Assembly: GCA_963708095.1 (NCBI GenBank)
Contig: OY970182.1
Location: forward strand, 2,976,001-3,040,000
Source of the DNA: JAJZVS01 sp963708095
GTDB lineage: Bacteria; Pseudomonadota; Alphaproteobacteria; Acetobacterales; Acetobacteraceae
Direction: 5' to 3'
Length of the DNA: 64,000 nt
In this document: positions 26,877 to 35,628 of the stretch, piece by piece
Position numbering within the stretch: the first letter of the stretch is position 1
How the letters are laid out: every line of letters starts with the position of its first letter
Program-made: the position numbers and the translations under genes
The notes under the pieces: model-generated
Told to the model about the DNA's origin: nothing
Seen by the model: only the letters and a program-made list of their open reading frames with translations
The model's database searches: none

Positions 26877-28292
26877 TCACACCCACACCAGGCTCAGCAC
26901 CGCCAGCACCGGCACGAGCAGCGCCGCGGCCCAGGCGAAATAGACGAGAAATCCTGGCATGCGCACGCCGCGGTGCGAGGCGATGGCGCGCAGCATCAGG
27001 TTGGGGGCGTTGCCCAGGTAGGTGAGGCCGCCAAAGAACACGGCGCCGCCGGAAATCGCTTTCAGGGCATGGTCTGCGCCGCCTGTCAGGGCCTCGGGTC
27101 GAATGCCGGCCAATCCCCAGGCGACCAGGTAGCTCGGCGCATTGTCGAGCACGGCGGAAAGGCCGCCGGTCACCCAGAACAGGACGGCGGGCCTCGGCTG
27201 CCCGGCGGAGTCCGTGGCGAGGGCGAGCAGGGGGGCGAAGGGCCCCGCCGGTCCGGCTGCCAGCATGCGCAGCACCGGTTCAAGGGTCAGGAACAGGGCG
27301 AGGAAGAACCAGGCGACCTCGGCCATCGGCCGCCAGGAGAAGTCGTTGCCCTGGTGGACGGCGCGCGGGGTGAAGCCGGCGGAGAGGGCGGTGGCCACCA
27401 GGAAAACCCCCGTGGCAGCGAAGCGTGCCGTGGGGATGGTGGCACCGGCAATGCGGAGCGTGCCGGCCTGGATCAGCGCCTCGGCGAACACCGTCGCGCC
27501 GACCGCCAGGATCAGCAGCAGATTGCCGGTCCCGCGCAGGCGAAACCGTTCACGGGGGGGCGCGGGAAGTGGCTCGTCGCGGGCCAGCCGGCGGTCGATC
27601 GCCCAGACCACGACCAGCACGAAGCCGGCCAGCAGTGCCAGCGGCGGCCCCAGCCGCAGGGCCGGCCAGAAGAACCCGACCCCGCGGAGGAAGCCGAGGT
27701 AGAGCGGCGGCCCGAGCGGCGACAGCGCGCCGCCCGCGTTGGCGACCAATACGATGAACCCGAGCACGAGGTGCAGCTTGTGCTGGCGGTGCGCGTTGGC
27801 ACGCAGCAGCGGGTGGATCAGTACCATGGCCGCCGCGGTGGTGCCCATCACCCCCGCCGCCAGGGTGCCGACCGCCAGCATCGCCGTGTTCCCAGCCGGC
27901 GTGCCACGGAATCCGCCGCGCACCAGCACGCCCCCACCCGCCGCATACAGGGCGAGCAGCAGGGTGATGAATGGCAGGTACGACCCCAGCACCTCCTGCC
28001 AGGCGAGGGTTGCCGCCGCGGCCGGCCCGGCGCTCGCCGCCTGTGGGAGCAGCCACGCCAGCGCCCAGCCCGCGGCCACCCATCCCTGCCGCTTATGCCA
28101 CCACCGCGGCGCCACGATCGGCAGCAGTGCGAAGCAGGCGAGCAGGCCTGCGAACGGCAGCGCCCAGAGCAGCCCGGGCACCGGCGGCGTCGCCCCGTGG
28201 ATGGCAAGCCCCCGGATCGCGCCCCCTGGGGCAGCGAGACCCTGGACAGCGAGACCCTGGGCTGTGGAAACCGCTGCCGTGCTCGGTTGCAT
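26877..28292 (-). CDS. Sodium:proton antiporter-like membrane protein (ArsB/NhaD superfamily)
   Basis: Polytopic protein of 471 residues with ~11-12 hydrophobic segments. LPIVAPRWWHKRQGWVAAGW near the N-terminus, LGFIVLVANAGGALSPLGPP in the centre and VTGGLSAVLDNAPSYLVAW plus GGLTYLGNAPNLMLRAIA near the C-terminus are the two re-entrant-loop motifs of the ion-transporter superfamily that includes NhaD. Likely role: Na+/H+ exchange or organic-anion transport. The N-terminal ~35 residues are an extra segment of degenerate pentads (AQGLAVQGLAAPGG) encoded by 15-bp DNA repeats. It is divergent from coxG with only 52 bp between starts. Confidence 0.85.
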   Translation of the reverse strand: MQPSTAAVSTAQGLAVQGLAAPGGAIRGLAIHGATPPVPGLLWALPFAGLLACFALLPIVAPRWWHKRQGWVAAGWALAWLLPQAASAGPAAAATLAWQEVLGSYLPFITLLLALYAAGGGVLVRGGFRGTPAGNTAMLAVGTLAAGVMGTTAAAMVLIHPLLRANAHRQHKLHLVLGFIVLVANAGGALSPLGPPLYLGFLRGVGFFWPALRLGPPLALLAGFVLVVVWAIDRRLARDEPLPAPPRERFRLRGTGNLLLILAVGATVFAEALIQAGTLRIAGATIPTARFAATGVFLVATALSAGFTPRAVHQGNDFSWRPMAEVAWFFLALFLTLEPVLRMLAAGPAGPFAPLLALATDSAGQPRPAVLFWVTGGLSAVLDNAPSYLVAWGLAGIRPEALTGGADHALKAISGGAVFFGGLTYLGNAPNLMLRAIASHRGVRMPGFLVYFAWAAALLVPVLAVLSLVWV

Positions 28293-28344
28293 GACGGGGA
28301 CCCTGCAAGTAACGTCCGCCGCGCGCAACGGGGACCCTGAACGG

Positions 28345-28962
28345 ATGGATATGAGCGGTGAGCGGCGCCTCCCGGCGCCGCGGCAGAAGGTGTGGGACGC
28401 GCTGAACGACCCGGCGGTGCTGAAAGCGGCGATCCCGGGCTGCGAGAAGCTGGACGCGTCCTCCCCGACGGAAATGGCGGCCACCGCCGCGGTACGTATC
28501 GGCCCGATCGCCGCGCGGTTCAACGGCAAGGTCCATCTGTCGGACATCGACCCGCCGAACGGCTACCGCATCAGCGGGGAGGGCCAGGGCGGCGTCGCCG
28601 GCTTCGCCAAGGGCGGCGCCACGGTGCATCTCGAGGATGCCGACGACGGTGGGACCCTTCTCAGCTACGAGGTGCAGGCCCAGGTAGGGGGGAAGATCGC
28701 CCAGCTCGGCGCCCGGCTGATCGATTCCACCGCCAAGCAGATGGCCGACGCCTTCTTCGATAATTTCGCCAAGGAGCTTGCCCCCGTCATGGCCCCGACC
28801 CAAGAAGCCGCCGCCCCGTCCCGGGTTTCCGCGCCGCCTGCGCCAAGCGTGAACTGGCTCGCCATGGTACCGCGCGAGCCGATGGGGCTGCCGCTTGCGC
28901 TGTGGATCGGCGGGCTCATCTGGCTGGTGATCCTGTACCTCATCGTGGTGCCGCTGCTGTAA
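28345..28962 (+). CDS. coxG: CoxG-like SRPBCC protein with C-terminal membrane anchor
   Basis: A 205-residue member of the CO dehydrogenase subunit G family. The SRPBCC/START-like domain (1-150) is recognisable: LPAPRQKVWDALNDPAVLKA, AIPGCEKLD, IDPPNGYRISGEGQGG, VGGKIAQLGARLIDSTAKQM. The C-terminus is one hydrophobic helix (LALWIGGLIWLVILYLIVVP), as in CoxG of Oligotropha, where it recruits CODH to the membrane. It overlaps the next gene, a MoxR ATPase, by one base (TAATG). CODH structural genes are not in the window, so the client molybdenum hydroxylase is unknown. Confidence 0.88.
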   Translation: MDMSGERRLPAPRQKVWDALNDPAVLKAAIPGCEKLDASSPTEMAATAAVRIGPIAARFNGKVHLSDIDPPNGYRISGEGQGGVAGFAKGGATVHLEDADDGGTLLSYEVQAQVGGKIAQLGARLIDSTAKQMADAFFDNFAKELAPVMAPTQEAAAPSRVSAPPAPSVNWLAMVPREPMGLPLALWIGGLIWLVILYLIVVPLL

Positions 28963-29873
28963 TGCCGCTCGACTCGCTACCGGCTTCGGTCGACGACACC
29001 GCCCGCCTGCTTGCCGCGGAGGGCTATATCGCCGACCGCGCGCTGGCGACCACGATCCACCTGGCACTGGCGATGCGCCGGCCGCTGTTCCTGGAAGGCG
29101 AGCCGGGGACCGGCAAGACCGAGATCGCCAATGTGCTGGCGGCCGGGCTGCGGCGCCGGCTGGTGCGGCTGCAGTGCTACGACGGGATGGACCTCGCGGC
29201 CGCGGCCTATGAATGGGACCACGCGCGGCAGTTGATGGCGATCCGGCTGGCGGAGGCGGCGGGACAGACCGACCGGGACGAGCTGGCGCGGGATATCTAC
29301 ACGCGCGAATTCCTGGCCGCCCGGCCGCTGCTGTCGGCGATCGATCCCGACCTGCCGCCCGCGGTGCTGCTGATCGACGAGCTGGATCGGGCGGACGAGC
29401 CGTTCGAGGCTTTCCTGTTGGAATTGCTGGCGGATTTCCAGATCACCGTGCCCGAATACGGGACCGTGCGGGCGGCCGTGGCGCCCGTCGTGGTGCTGAC
29501 GTCGAACCGGACGCGAGAGGTGCACGACGCGATCCGGCGGCGGTGCCTGTATCATTGGGTGGACTACCCGGACGCGGCGCGGGAGCGGGCGATCCTGGCT
29601 GCGAAAGCCCCCGGCGTGCCGGCGGCGCTGGCGGCGCAGGTGGTGGCGTTCGTGCAGCGGCTGCGCGGGGAGGAACTGTTCAAGCTGCCCGGCGTCGCGG
29701 AGACGATCGATTGGGCGAGCGCGTTGCGGGCGCTGAACCAGATCGAGCTGACCCCGGGGGTGGTGGATGAGACCCTGGGGGCGCTGCTGAAGTACCAGGA
29801 CGATATTGCGAAGGTGCGGGGGGCGGAGGCGGCGCGGTTGCTGGGGGAGACGGAGGAGCCGGGGGGGACGTAG
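28962..29873 (+). CDS. coxD: MoxR-type AAA+ ATPase (CoxD-like)
   Basis: A 303-residue AAA+ chaperone of the MoxR/CoxD family. Walker A is GEPGTGKTEIAN, Walker B is AVLLIDELDRADEPFEAFLL, sensor 1 lies in VVLTSNRTREVHDAIRRRCL with the arginine finger following. CoxD partners the VWA protein CoxE in assembling the [CuSMoO2] centre of CO dehydrogenase. Here the CoxE-like gene is 24 kb away in the other maturation operon. It is translationally coupled to coxG. The ~215 bp after it have no gene. Confidence 0.88.
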   Translation: MPLDSLPASVDDTARLLAAEGYIADRALATTIHLALAMRRPLFLEGEPGTGKTEIANVLAAGLRRRLVRLQCYDGMDLAAAAYEWDHARQLMAIRLAEAAGQTDRDELARDIYTREFLAARPLLSAIDPDLPPAVLLIDELDRADEPFEAFLLELLADFQITVPEYGTVRAAVAPVVVLTSNRTREVHDAIRRRCLYHWVDYPDAARERAILAAKAPGVPAALAAQVVAFVQRLRGEELFKLPGVAETIDWASALRALNQIELTPGVVDETLGALLKYQDDIAKVRGAEAARLLGETEEPGGT

Positions 29874-30087
29874 GCGGGCTGATTCGCGTTGTGCGTCAGC
29901 CCGTTTTGGAGGCCGTGCCGGCTGGGCGGCGTTTGCGCCGGCTGGGGGCATCCGCGGCGAAGCGTACAGCCGCTTGGGCGGACTGGCGGCCTTGCGCTGG
30001 TGCCCTGCCCCTGAGCGGCTTGCGGCGCCGGCGGATGGTTACGTTGTCATGTCGTAACGATATCGGCGCGCGGGCACCGGGCCTGGC

Positions 30088-30780
30088 CTAGTGGCCGAAA
30101 AGCGCGGGGCGATACCCGAGCGGACCGTGGTCCCGGGTTGCCGCGGCTTCGGACCGCCGGCGCGTACGGTGGAGGTCGGACGCTGCCGCCGGCGCGCGCG
30201 GCGCGGGCGTGTCGGGCGGGGGCGGCAGGGCCTCGGGTGGGGTGATGCCGAACATCCGGCAGAGCGGGCGCAGCACCCGCCACAGGCGTGGCGCTGTCGC
30301 CAGCAGTTCCGTCATTTCCGGCTGGGCCAGGAGATAGGCGAACTCGATGCCGAACGGCACCGTCTCCGGCGCCATCCGCGCCAGCCAGCCGTAGCCTCTG
30401 GGCAGGGTCCGGCGCGGCGCGGCGGGCCAGGTCGGCGCCGCATCGGCGGGCACCGCATCGGCGGGCACCGCATCGGCGGGCACCGCATCGGCGGGCACCG
30501 CATCGGCGGGCACCGCATCGGCGGGCACCGCATCGGCGGGCATGGGGGCGGGTTCGGCGGGACGGCGGCCGGTCCTCGCCACCGGATGGGCGGCGATGGC
30601 GGCGAAGCGCTCCGCCGCCTCCGTGAGGCGGTTCCACAGCCGGGCCGCGAGGTCCATCAGGACCGGGTTGTGCTCGGCGCCGGCCGCCATCGCTTCGCGC
30701 AGCCCGCCGATGAAGCGGGCGAAGCGCCCGGCGAGGGCCCAGGCGCTGGTGGTAGGGGGAGAAGCGGCGGCGGTGGACAT
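30088..30780 (-). CDS. Unknown protein with PADAV pentapeptide array
   Basis: A 230-residue protein of no recognised family. The N-terminal ~75 residues are helical (ARFIGGLREAMAAGAEHNPV, LWNRLTEAAERFAAIAAHP). A central array of six PADAV units plus PADAA (encoded by seven 15-bp DNA repeats) links to a C-terminal segment with a helical core (EFAYLLAQPEMTELLATAPR, LWRVLRPLCRMFGI) and a Pro/Arg-rich tail. The pattern PRGYGWLARMAPETVPFGIE looks conserved in style. There is no signal peptide or membrane helix. The start ATG 30780 is chosen because the upstream in-frame M lies in a promoter-like AT-rich patch. The neighbour is a Uma2 protein on the same strand. Confidence 0.65.
   Translation of the reverse strand: MSTAAASPPTTSAWALAGRFARFIGGLREAMAAGAEHNPVLMDLAARLWNRLTEAAERFAAIAAHPVARTGRRPAEPAPMPADAVPADAVPADAVPADAVPADAVPADAVPADAAPTWPAAPRRTLPRGYGWLARMAPETVPFGIEFAYLLAQPEMTELLATAPRLWRVLRPLCRMFGITPPEALPPPPDTPAPRAPAAASDLHRTRRRSEAAATRDHGPLGYRPALFGH
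30439..30543. repeat. 15-bp tandem repeat, seven copies, in coding sequence
   Basis: The unit CGCATCGGCGGGCAC repeats seven times almost perfectly, ending in CAT. It keeps the reading frame and encodes PADAV on the minus strand. Near-perfect identity at the DNA level implies recent expansion and likely copy-number variation. Confidence 0.95.
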
Positions 30781-30828
30781 GAACGAAACAAGAACATAAC
30801 TCCGCCGCCGTGTCAAGCGATTTCCGAC

Positions 30829-31413
30829 CTACCGAACCCCCGCGGTCCGATACGCCGCGCGCAGCGGGGCCGCGAAGCCGATCCAGTCGAGCCGCAATTC
30901 GCCCTCGGCACCGATCATGTCCGCCTGTTCCGGCCAGGTGCCGTCCGGCCGCCGCCGCAGCACCTCGGCCGCCACCGCGCTGGAGCGCAGGAGGGCGATT
31001 TCGGCCACCGTCGGGATGGTCGTGTAGGCCCACACGTTCGCCCGCGTCTCCGCCTCGTTCGACGGCGACAGGATTTCGATCAGCACCACCGGGTCCGGCA
31101 AGGTCGCGCCCCCCGACGGCGGCGCGCAGGTGATGCCGAGCGCGGGAACGAGGCAGTTTTCCGCCGATCGTGCCTGGGGGACGACGCCCGGCGCGGCAAC
31201 GACCCGGCAGGTGCCGGGGCGGCCATCCAGATGCGCGATCAGAAGATACGCGAGCTGTGCCTGGATGGACCCGTGCGCGTCCGAGGCGGGGGCGATCCTC
31301 TCCGGGGTGCCGTCGCGGAGCTGCCAGAGCGCGCCGGTTCGGTCGTCCGAATCCCAGGCGAGGAACTCAGTCACCGTCATGTGGCGCGGTGGCGGCTTGA
31401 GGGCAGTGGGCAT
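30829..31413 (-). CDS. Uma2 family (putative restriction endonuclease-like) protein
   Basis: A 194-residue Uma2/DUF820 protein, a PD-(D/E)XK-like nuclease family of unknown function, common in cyanobacteria and sporadic in proteobacteria. MTVTEFLAWDSDDRTGALWQ, ASDAHGSIQAQLAYLLIAHL and DPVVLIEILSPSNEAETRAN are diagnostic; the DP...EIxSPS motif carries catalytic acidic residues. It borders the AT-richer defence-like island, but its own composition matches the host, so it may predate the island. ATG 31413 is the first after a non-conserved stretch. Confidence 0.88.
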   Translation of the reverse strand: MPTALKPPPRHMTVTEFLAWDSDDRTGALWQLRDGTPERIAPASDAHGSIQAQLAYLLIAHLDGRPGTCRVVAAPGVVPQARSAENCLVPALGITCAPPSGGATLPDPVVLIEILSPSNEAETRANVWAYTTIPTVAEIALLRSSAVAAEVLRRRPDGTWPEQADMIGAEGELRLDWIGFAAPLRAAYRTAGVR

Positions 31414-31552
31414 GCGCGAACGATGCTCCGTTTCGCGCCCCGATCGCAAGCGCTGCGGCGGCAGGCGCAGCGTGCCAGTTAAAACGTCGGTTATCGACCC
31501 AAGGCGGGCGTTGGCTGGCTTGGGACGTAATCTCAGGAGCGGTCGTTCAGCC

Positions 31553-32008
31553 TCACCTAGTGCGGACGGTAACGCGCCCAACCCGGTAATTATCGGCCGT
31601 AGGCACGCCTGCCGATAGCAGACATAACGTCTTTACCTGTGGAGACGCTGTTCTCTCATGAGGCAAATCAACCTCAACTAGCCCGCCAGTCCATGCCATG
31701 TCATGCCTCTGCCCACGCCATGCGACACCGATCGCTTCCACCACGGGCCTGAATATCAGGCCAATCCTGTCCTGATTGGCAACATCAGTTCTGATTTCAT
31801 GTTTGAAGCCTGAGATCTGCCCGCCTCTGTACGACTTGCTGGCCTTGGTCTCATGGAGATATAGCCAACCGCCGATGAGTGCCTCGGCCTCCTGATCGTT
31901 GAGGAACCAATAGCCAGATATAAAATCCGATGTGCCCCCGATATGGCTGACATTCATGGCGTGGCCGTTTGCCAGTTTGACGCATTTAAGATGAATTGAC
32001 TTCGCCAT
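31553..32008 (-). CDS. Small unknown protein, third gene of defence-like island
   Basis: A 151-residue protein, not recognised. Sequence is mixed alpha/beta with segments such as HIGGTSDFISGYWFLNDQEA, GWLYLHETKASKSYRGGQIS and RTDVANQDRIGLIFRPVVEA. No catalytic motif, signal peptide or membrane helix is evident. AAGGAAG precedes ATG 32008; GTG 32032 is an alternative that would overlap the upstream stop. It sits 20 bp after the AbiV-like gene and shares its lower GC content, so it is the last gene of that operon and plausibly a specificity, inhibitor or sensor subunit of it. Confidence 0.68.
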   Translation of the reverse strand: MAKSIHLKCVKLANGHAMNVSHIGGTSDFISGYWFLNDQEAEALIGGWLYLHETKASKSYRGGQISGFKHEIRTDVANQDRIGLIFRPVVEAIGVAWRGQRHDMAWTGGLVEVDLPHERTASPQVKTLCLLSAGVPTADNYRVGRVTVRTR

Positions 32009-32028
32009 TCTTCCTTGAGCCTCCAATT

Positions 32029-32910
32029 TCACATCATTGTTTCTTGGTCATAGCCATATTCCGATCTCGCCATGGCCTCGCGCTCCGATTGAAGCTCTTC
32101 CAATGGCACATCGATCAGCTTGAATTCCAAATTGTACATCGGCATTTGCCATGAATGGTATAATGCACTCACATGCTTCTGGCCCGCTCTCTCCAGCGGG
32201 AGGTCTGCCTCTATGAGGCGCTTGAGCATCAATTCGGTTAGCTTCTGGGCATCCTGGTGATCTTCGCTTTCTTTAAATTCAACCTGGCCCCAGACCTCTG
32301 AAACGATCTTCAGACCCGCCTCAGTAAAAGCGCCCACAGCGAGCAGCGCGTCCACGGCGTCCAGAACTGTGGGCCGAAGCTCAAATCCGAACTGATGCGG
32401 GATGCTGTGGGGGATGTTCCAAACCAGGGCACCGTTTTCATATGCCTCGATATCGGCATATAGAACGCTCTCCCGGCGAGCCACTGTCGAATTCGGCAAG
32501 ATATATTCTCCAGCATAGCCTTCCAGATAATGCGCTCTGCGCTCCTGGTCGACATACTCCCTCAATTGCTTCATGTGCATCGGCTTCCAATGCTGTGCTT
32601 CAGCATAAATCAGCCGCGCCAGGTGATCATAAAAATGCCCGACCACCTTGTTCAGCTTCGAGGATATGAGTTTGGCCGGGCATCGCACGGCATCAATTAA
32701 GATCAGGGCTTTGGCGGCCTCTTCATGCGCAAAGTTTTCCAGCACCTCCATCTCACGAGGTTTGTCCTGGAGCTGCCGTGATGCAGACCAAAAGCTTTCA
32801 GCGCTTTCAGCGATGATCGGCAGCCCTTCTGCCAAGAACTTGAGACGGTCTTTTTGAGACATCTGGCAAAGCTTGATGGCCTGCCGGCCGCCGAATGTGA
32901 CCTTGGTCAT
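32029..32910 (-). CDS. AbiV-like abortive infection protein
   Basis: A 293-residue, mostly helical protein. The N-terminal half matches the AbiV pattern: LAEGLPIIAESAESFWSASR, then NFAHEEAAKALILIDAVRCP, whose A-x-EE-x-x-K motif is the family signature and resembles the HEPN-type helical core of RNA-targeting toxins. AbiV of Lactococcus blocks phage translation by binding a phage protein. The second half (RRESVLYADIEAYENGALVW onward) is unfamiliar. ATG 32910 is preferred; a TTG directly after the upstream stop is possible. It is the middle gene of a three-gene operon with a nuclease-like protein upstream and a small unknown downstream, all lower in GC than the chromosome around them. Confidence 0.75.
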   Translation of the reverse strand: MTKVTFGGRQAIKLCQMSQKDRLKFLAEGLPIIAESAESFWSASRQLQDKPREMEVLENFAHEEAAKALILIDAVRCPAKLISSKLNKVVGHFYDHLARLIYAEAQHWKPMHMKQLREYVDQERRAHYLEGYAGEYILPNSTVARRESVLYADIEAYENGALVWNIPHSIPHQFGFELRPTVLDAVDALLAVGAFTEAGLKIVSEVWGQVEFKESEDHQDAQKLTELMLKRLIEADLPLERAGQKHVSALYHSWQMPMYNLEFKLIDVPLEELQSEREAMARSEYGYDQETMM

Positions 32911-32931
32911 GTACTGCCCCCGCGGATCCAA

Positions 32932-33927
32932 TCAAAATGGCAGATCATCGTCCAATGATTTGGCATTTGATTTCACCTTTATAGCTGCCGCGGGAAGCTG
33001 TGTGTTGCTCACAACGAACAGATTGAAAATATCATCGCGATCCATGAACATGATTCTGCTTCGCTTTGTCACATCCAGATTTCGGCCAAGCCAAAGTCTG
33101 GCCGACTTGGTGATTTCTCCGCCGGCGACAATATAGGCATGATCAACCAGAACCTCTCGGCTGAACTCGGGGTCAAATAGAACGCTATCCAGCATCATCA
33201 GGACCTGATTGTGGATCACGGCGATGTTGGTATTGGCGCCCTCGCGGTTCTTGCTATCAGCTGACGCATCAAGCTTCCCCTTTTTGGCCTGGATACCGAA
33301 ATAGAGCATGTGCTGACTCGGCAAGGCGAAGCGCATCCACACATCCTTGCCATGCTCGAGGTTCTTATCCTTATGACCCGCCGACGTGATGCGGTGGTAT
33401 CCGAGCTGGCGCAGCAAAGGCAGCAATACCTCTTCGATCAACTCGTCCTCAGAGCATGTATCGAGGTAGGCCGACAGTTGCGCCCGTTTCTGTGTCTCGG
33501 CCGGAGTAAATGGCCGATGGGGATTAGCCTGAACGGATACAGTTCGGGTGGCTATATGCCGAACATACAGGTGATTGTCCTCACCATAGAAGGCTTCAAA
33601 CCCCTCACGACCCAGAGGTTCGTTCAGCGCTGCCAGAGCGGCAGACCTGTCCAGGTCACCGTCCTGGGCCTCCCGCTTGTCCATCAGAACCCGGAGCAGA
33701 TTGACGAACCTATTTGGCAGGGTGTTGGCGGCTGGAGATGCCTCCGCCAGTAGCTTTTCCAGCACGCCGGCAGTCCAGATGCTGCGGGTGGTACCATCAT
33801 GCGCATCATCGAGATCGCATTCCTGCATGAACGTGGTGATGTAATAGCTTGATCGACGTTGAAAATGCGGCACGTCGCCGATCACCATATCAGCGATCGC
33901 GCGGAGGTTTCGCGGTTTGAACTGCAT
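32932..33927 (-). CDS. Predicted PD-(D/E)XK nuclease, Mrr-like (defence island)
   Basis: A 331-residue two-domain protein. Residues ~155-290 fit a restriction-endonuclease-like fold: SEDELIEEVLLPLLRQLGYH (leading helix), HGKDVWMRF with D195, and LYFGIQAKKGKLD with Q213-A-K215, the QxK variant of the active site seen in Mrr-type enzymes. The N-terminal ~125 residues (NLRAIADMVIGDVPHFQRRS, TRSIWTAGVLEKLLAEASPA, LNEPLGREGFEAFYGEDNHL) resemble an N-terminal domain I have seen on abortive-infection-like proteins, but I cannot name it. It leads the operon with the AbiV-like gene 21 bp downstream. GC content is visibly lower than in neighbours (for example 32/60 G+C in the line at 32461), as expected for transferred DNA. 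Confidence 0.75.
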   Translation of the reverse strand: MQFKPRNLRAIADMVIGDVPHFQRRSSYYITTFMQECDLDDAHDGTTRSIWTAGVLEKLLAEASPAANTLPNRFVNLLRVLMDKREAQDGDLDRSAALAALNEPLGREGFEAFYGEDNHLYVRHIATRTVSVQANPHRPFTPAETQKRAQLSAYLDTCSEDELIEEVLLPLLRQLGYHRITSAGHKDKNLEHGKDVWMRFALPSQHMLYFGIQAKKGKLDASADSKNREGANTNIAVIHNQVLMMLDSVLFDPEFSREVLVDHAYIVAGGEITKSARLWLGRNLDVTKRSRIMFMDRDDIFNLFVVSNTQLPAAAIKVKSNAKSLDDDLPF

Positions 33928-34200
33928 TTTCCGTCTCCGATCCCTATTCGGTCCTATTATTCTGAGTCGACAATCAAACCAAGGTGAGAAATCGCCAGCG
34001 CGTTCAGATTGCCAAGTCCCTACCTCGCTCTGGCCGTAGATGTCTGCTTTCCCATTTGGCTGCCCGAAACCCGCCAGTCTGCTTTCGGCCCGGCTTCGTC
34101 ATAAGGCATATGTCCAGTGCCCGCTTCCCGTGGTCGTAAGCTGACGGGCAGAAATCCACCCATAGCGGAAATTCAAAGCCAAGAGACGCCGTTGGCCCCC
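33928..34200. other. Intergenic right edge of the defence-like island
   Basis: A 273-bp stretch of intermediate GC with no supportable gene. It must contain the promoter of the minus-strand island operon near 33930-33990, where AT-rich sequence (CCTATTCGGTCCTATTATTC) occurs. No tRNA or direct repeat is seen that would mark an integrase site. Confidence 0.5.
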
Positions 34201-35628
34201 CTACGCCGCCTTATGCCGCTCCCGCAGGAACTGGAAGAACTCCACCCCCTCCCGCAGCCGCCGCTTCATCATCTGCGGGCTGCGCACCATCTCCCCCACG
34301 ATGGAAGCAATCTTCGGCGCGCGGAAATAGAACCGTTTGTAGAACGTCTCCACGTTGTCGAAAATCTCCGTGTGCGACAGGTGCGGATAGTGCAGCGGCG
34401 CGATCTGGATGCCGTGGTCGTCCACCAGCTCCGCATGATCCGCGTCCAGCCACCCGTTCGCCAGCGCCTGGTCGTACAGGAACGTCCCCGGATAGGGTGC
34501 CGCGAGCGACACCTGGATCGTGTGGGGATTGATCTCGGTCGCGAACCGGATCGTCTCCTCGATCGTCTCCTTCGTCTCCCCCGGCAGACCCAGGATGAAG
34601 GTGCCGTGGATCTTGATCCCCAGCTCGTGGCAGTCCTTCGTGAACTGCTTCGCGACCTCGATCCGCATGCCCTTCTTGATGTTGTGCAGGATCTTCTGGT
34701 TGCCGCTCTCGTAGCCCACCAGCAGCAGCCGCAGCCCGTTGTCCTTCAGCACCTTCAAGGTCGCCCGCGGCACGTTCGCCTTGGCGTTGCACGACCACAC
34801 CACACCGAGCTTACCCAGCTCCCGCGCGATCGCCTCCGCCCGCGGCAGGTTGTCGGTGAAGGTGTCGTCGTCGAAGAAGAATTCCCGCACCTGCGGGAAA
34901 TACGACTTCGCCAGCCGGATTTCCTCCGCCACATGCCCGGGCGAGCGCACCCGGTAGCGGTGCCCGCCCACCGTCTGCGGCCACAGGCAGAAGGTGCAGT
35001 GCGACTTGCAGCCCCGGCCCGTGTACAGCGACACGTAGGGATGCATCAGGTAGCCGATGAAATAATCCTCGATGCGCAGGTCGCGCTTGTAGACCTCGGT
35101 GACGAACGGAAGCTGGTCCATGTCCTCCAGCACCGCGCGGTCCTTGTTGTGCACGATCGCGCCGGCGGCGTTGCGGAACGAAATACCGTCGATGGCGGTG
35201 AAATCACGCCCCTCGGCGACTTCCTTCACCGTGAAATCGAATTCGTTGCGCGCCACGAAATCGATCGGCGCGCCCTGGGTCAGGCTTTCCGCCGGCTGCA
35301 CCGCGACCTTGGCGCCCACGAAGCCGATCTTCAGCCCCGGATTGGCATCCTTCAGCGCTTGCGCCACCTTCACGTCGGAGGCGAAGGACGGGGTGGAGGT
35401 GTGCATCACGCACAGCTCATACCCCCGCGCCGCTGCGAGCACCGTCTCCAGGCTGGTGCCCGCCGGCGGGGCGTCGATCAACCGGCTGCCTTCCACCAGG
35501 GCGGCCGGCTGGGCGAGCCAGGTCGGGTACCAGAAGGAGCGGATTTCCCGCTTCGCCTGGTAGCGGGAGCCGGCGCCACCGTCGAAACCGTCGAACGAGG
35601 GGGGATGCAGGAACAGCGTCTTCATCAT
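34201..35628 (-). CDS. hpnJ: Hopanoid biosynthesis B12-binding radical SAM protein HpnJ
   Basis: Radical SAM enzyme of 475 residues that converts bacteriohopanetetrol glucosamine to the cyclitol ether by ring contraction. The N-terminal B12-binding-like domain spans ~1-170 (FLHPPSFDGFDGGAGSRYQA is a HpnJ-specific beginning). The radical SAM cluster motif is CKSHCTFC (CxxxCxxC) in YTGRGCKSHCTFCLWPQTVG, followed by FFFDDDTFTDNL and HGTFILGLPGETKETIEETI. It overlaps hpnI by 4 bp (ATGA). Hopanoid cyclitol ethers strengthen outer membranes in acetic-acid bacteria and relatives. hpnK, the deacetylase acting between HpnI and HpnJ, is not adjacent. Confidence 0.95.
   Translation of the reverse strand: MMKTLFLHPPSFDGFDGGAGSRYQAKREIRSFWYPTWLAQPAALVEGSRLIDAPPAGTSLETVLAAARGYELCVMHTSTPSFASDVKVAQALKDANPGLKIGFVGAKVAVQPAESLTQGAPIDFVARNEFDFTVKEVAEGRDFTAIDGISFRNAAGAIVHNKDRAVLEDMDQLPFVTEVYKRDLRIEDYFIGYLMHPYVSLYTGRGCKSHCTFCLWPQTVGGHRYRVRSPGHVAEEIRLAKSYFPQVREFFFDDDTFTDNLPRAEAIARELGKLGVVWSCNAKANVPRATLKVLKDNGLRLLLVGYESGNQKILHNIKKGMRIEVAKQFTKDCHELGIKIHGTFILGLPGETKETIEETIRFATEINPHTIQVSLAAPYPGTFLYDQALANGWLDADHAELVDDHGIQIAPLHYPHLSHTEIFDNVETFYKRFYFRAPKIASIVGEMVRSPQMMKRRLREGVEFFQFLRERHKAA

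Noticed and set aside
30439..30543. CRISPR-like array
   Set aside because: Units are 15 bp, contiguous and without spacers; they keep frame within a protein gene, so this is a coding minisatellite.
33928..34200. tRNA or attachment site at the island edge
   Set aside because: No cloverleaf or direct repeat pairing with the left edge at 31414-31552 could be found by eye.
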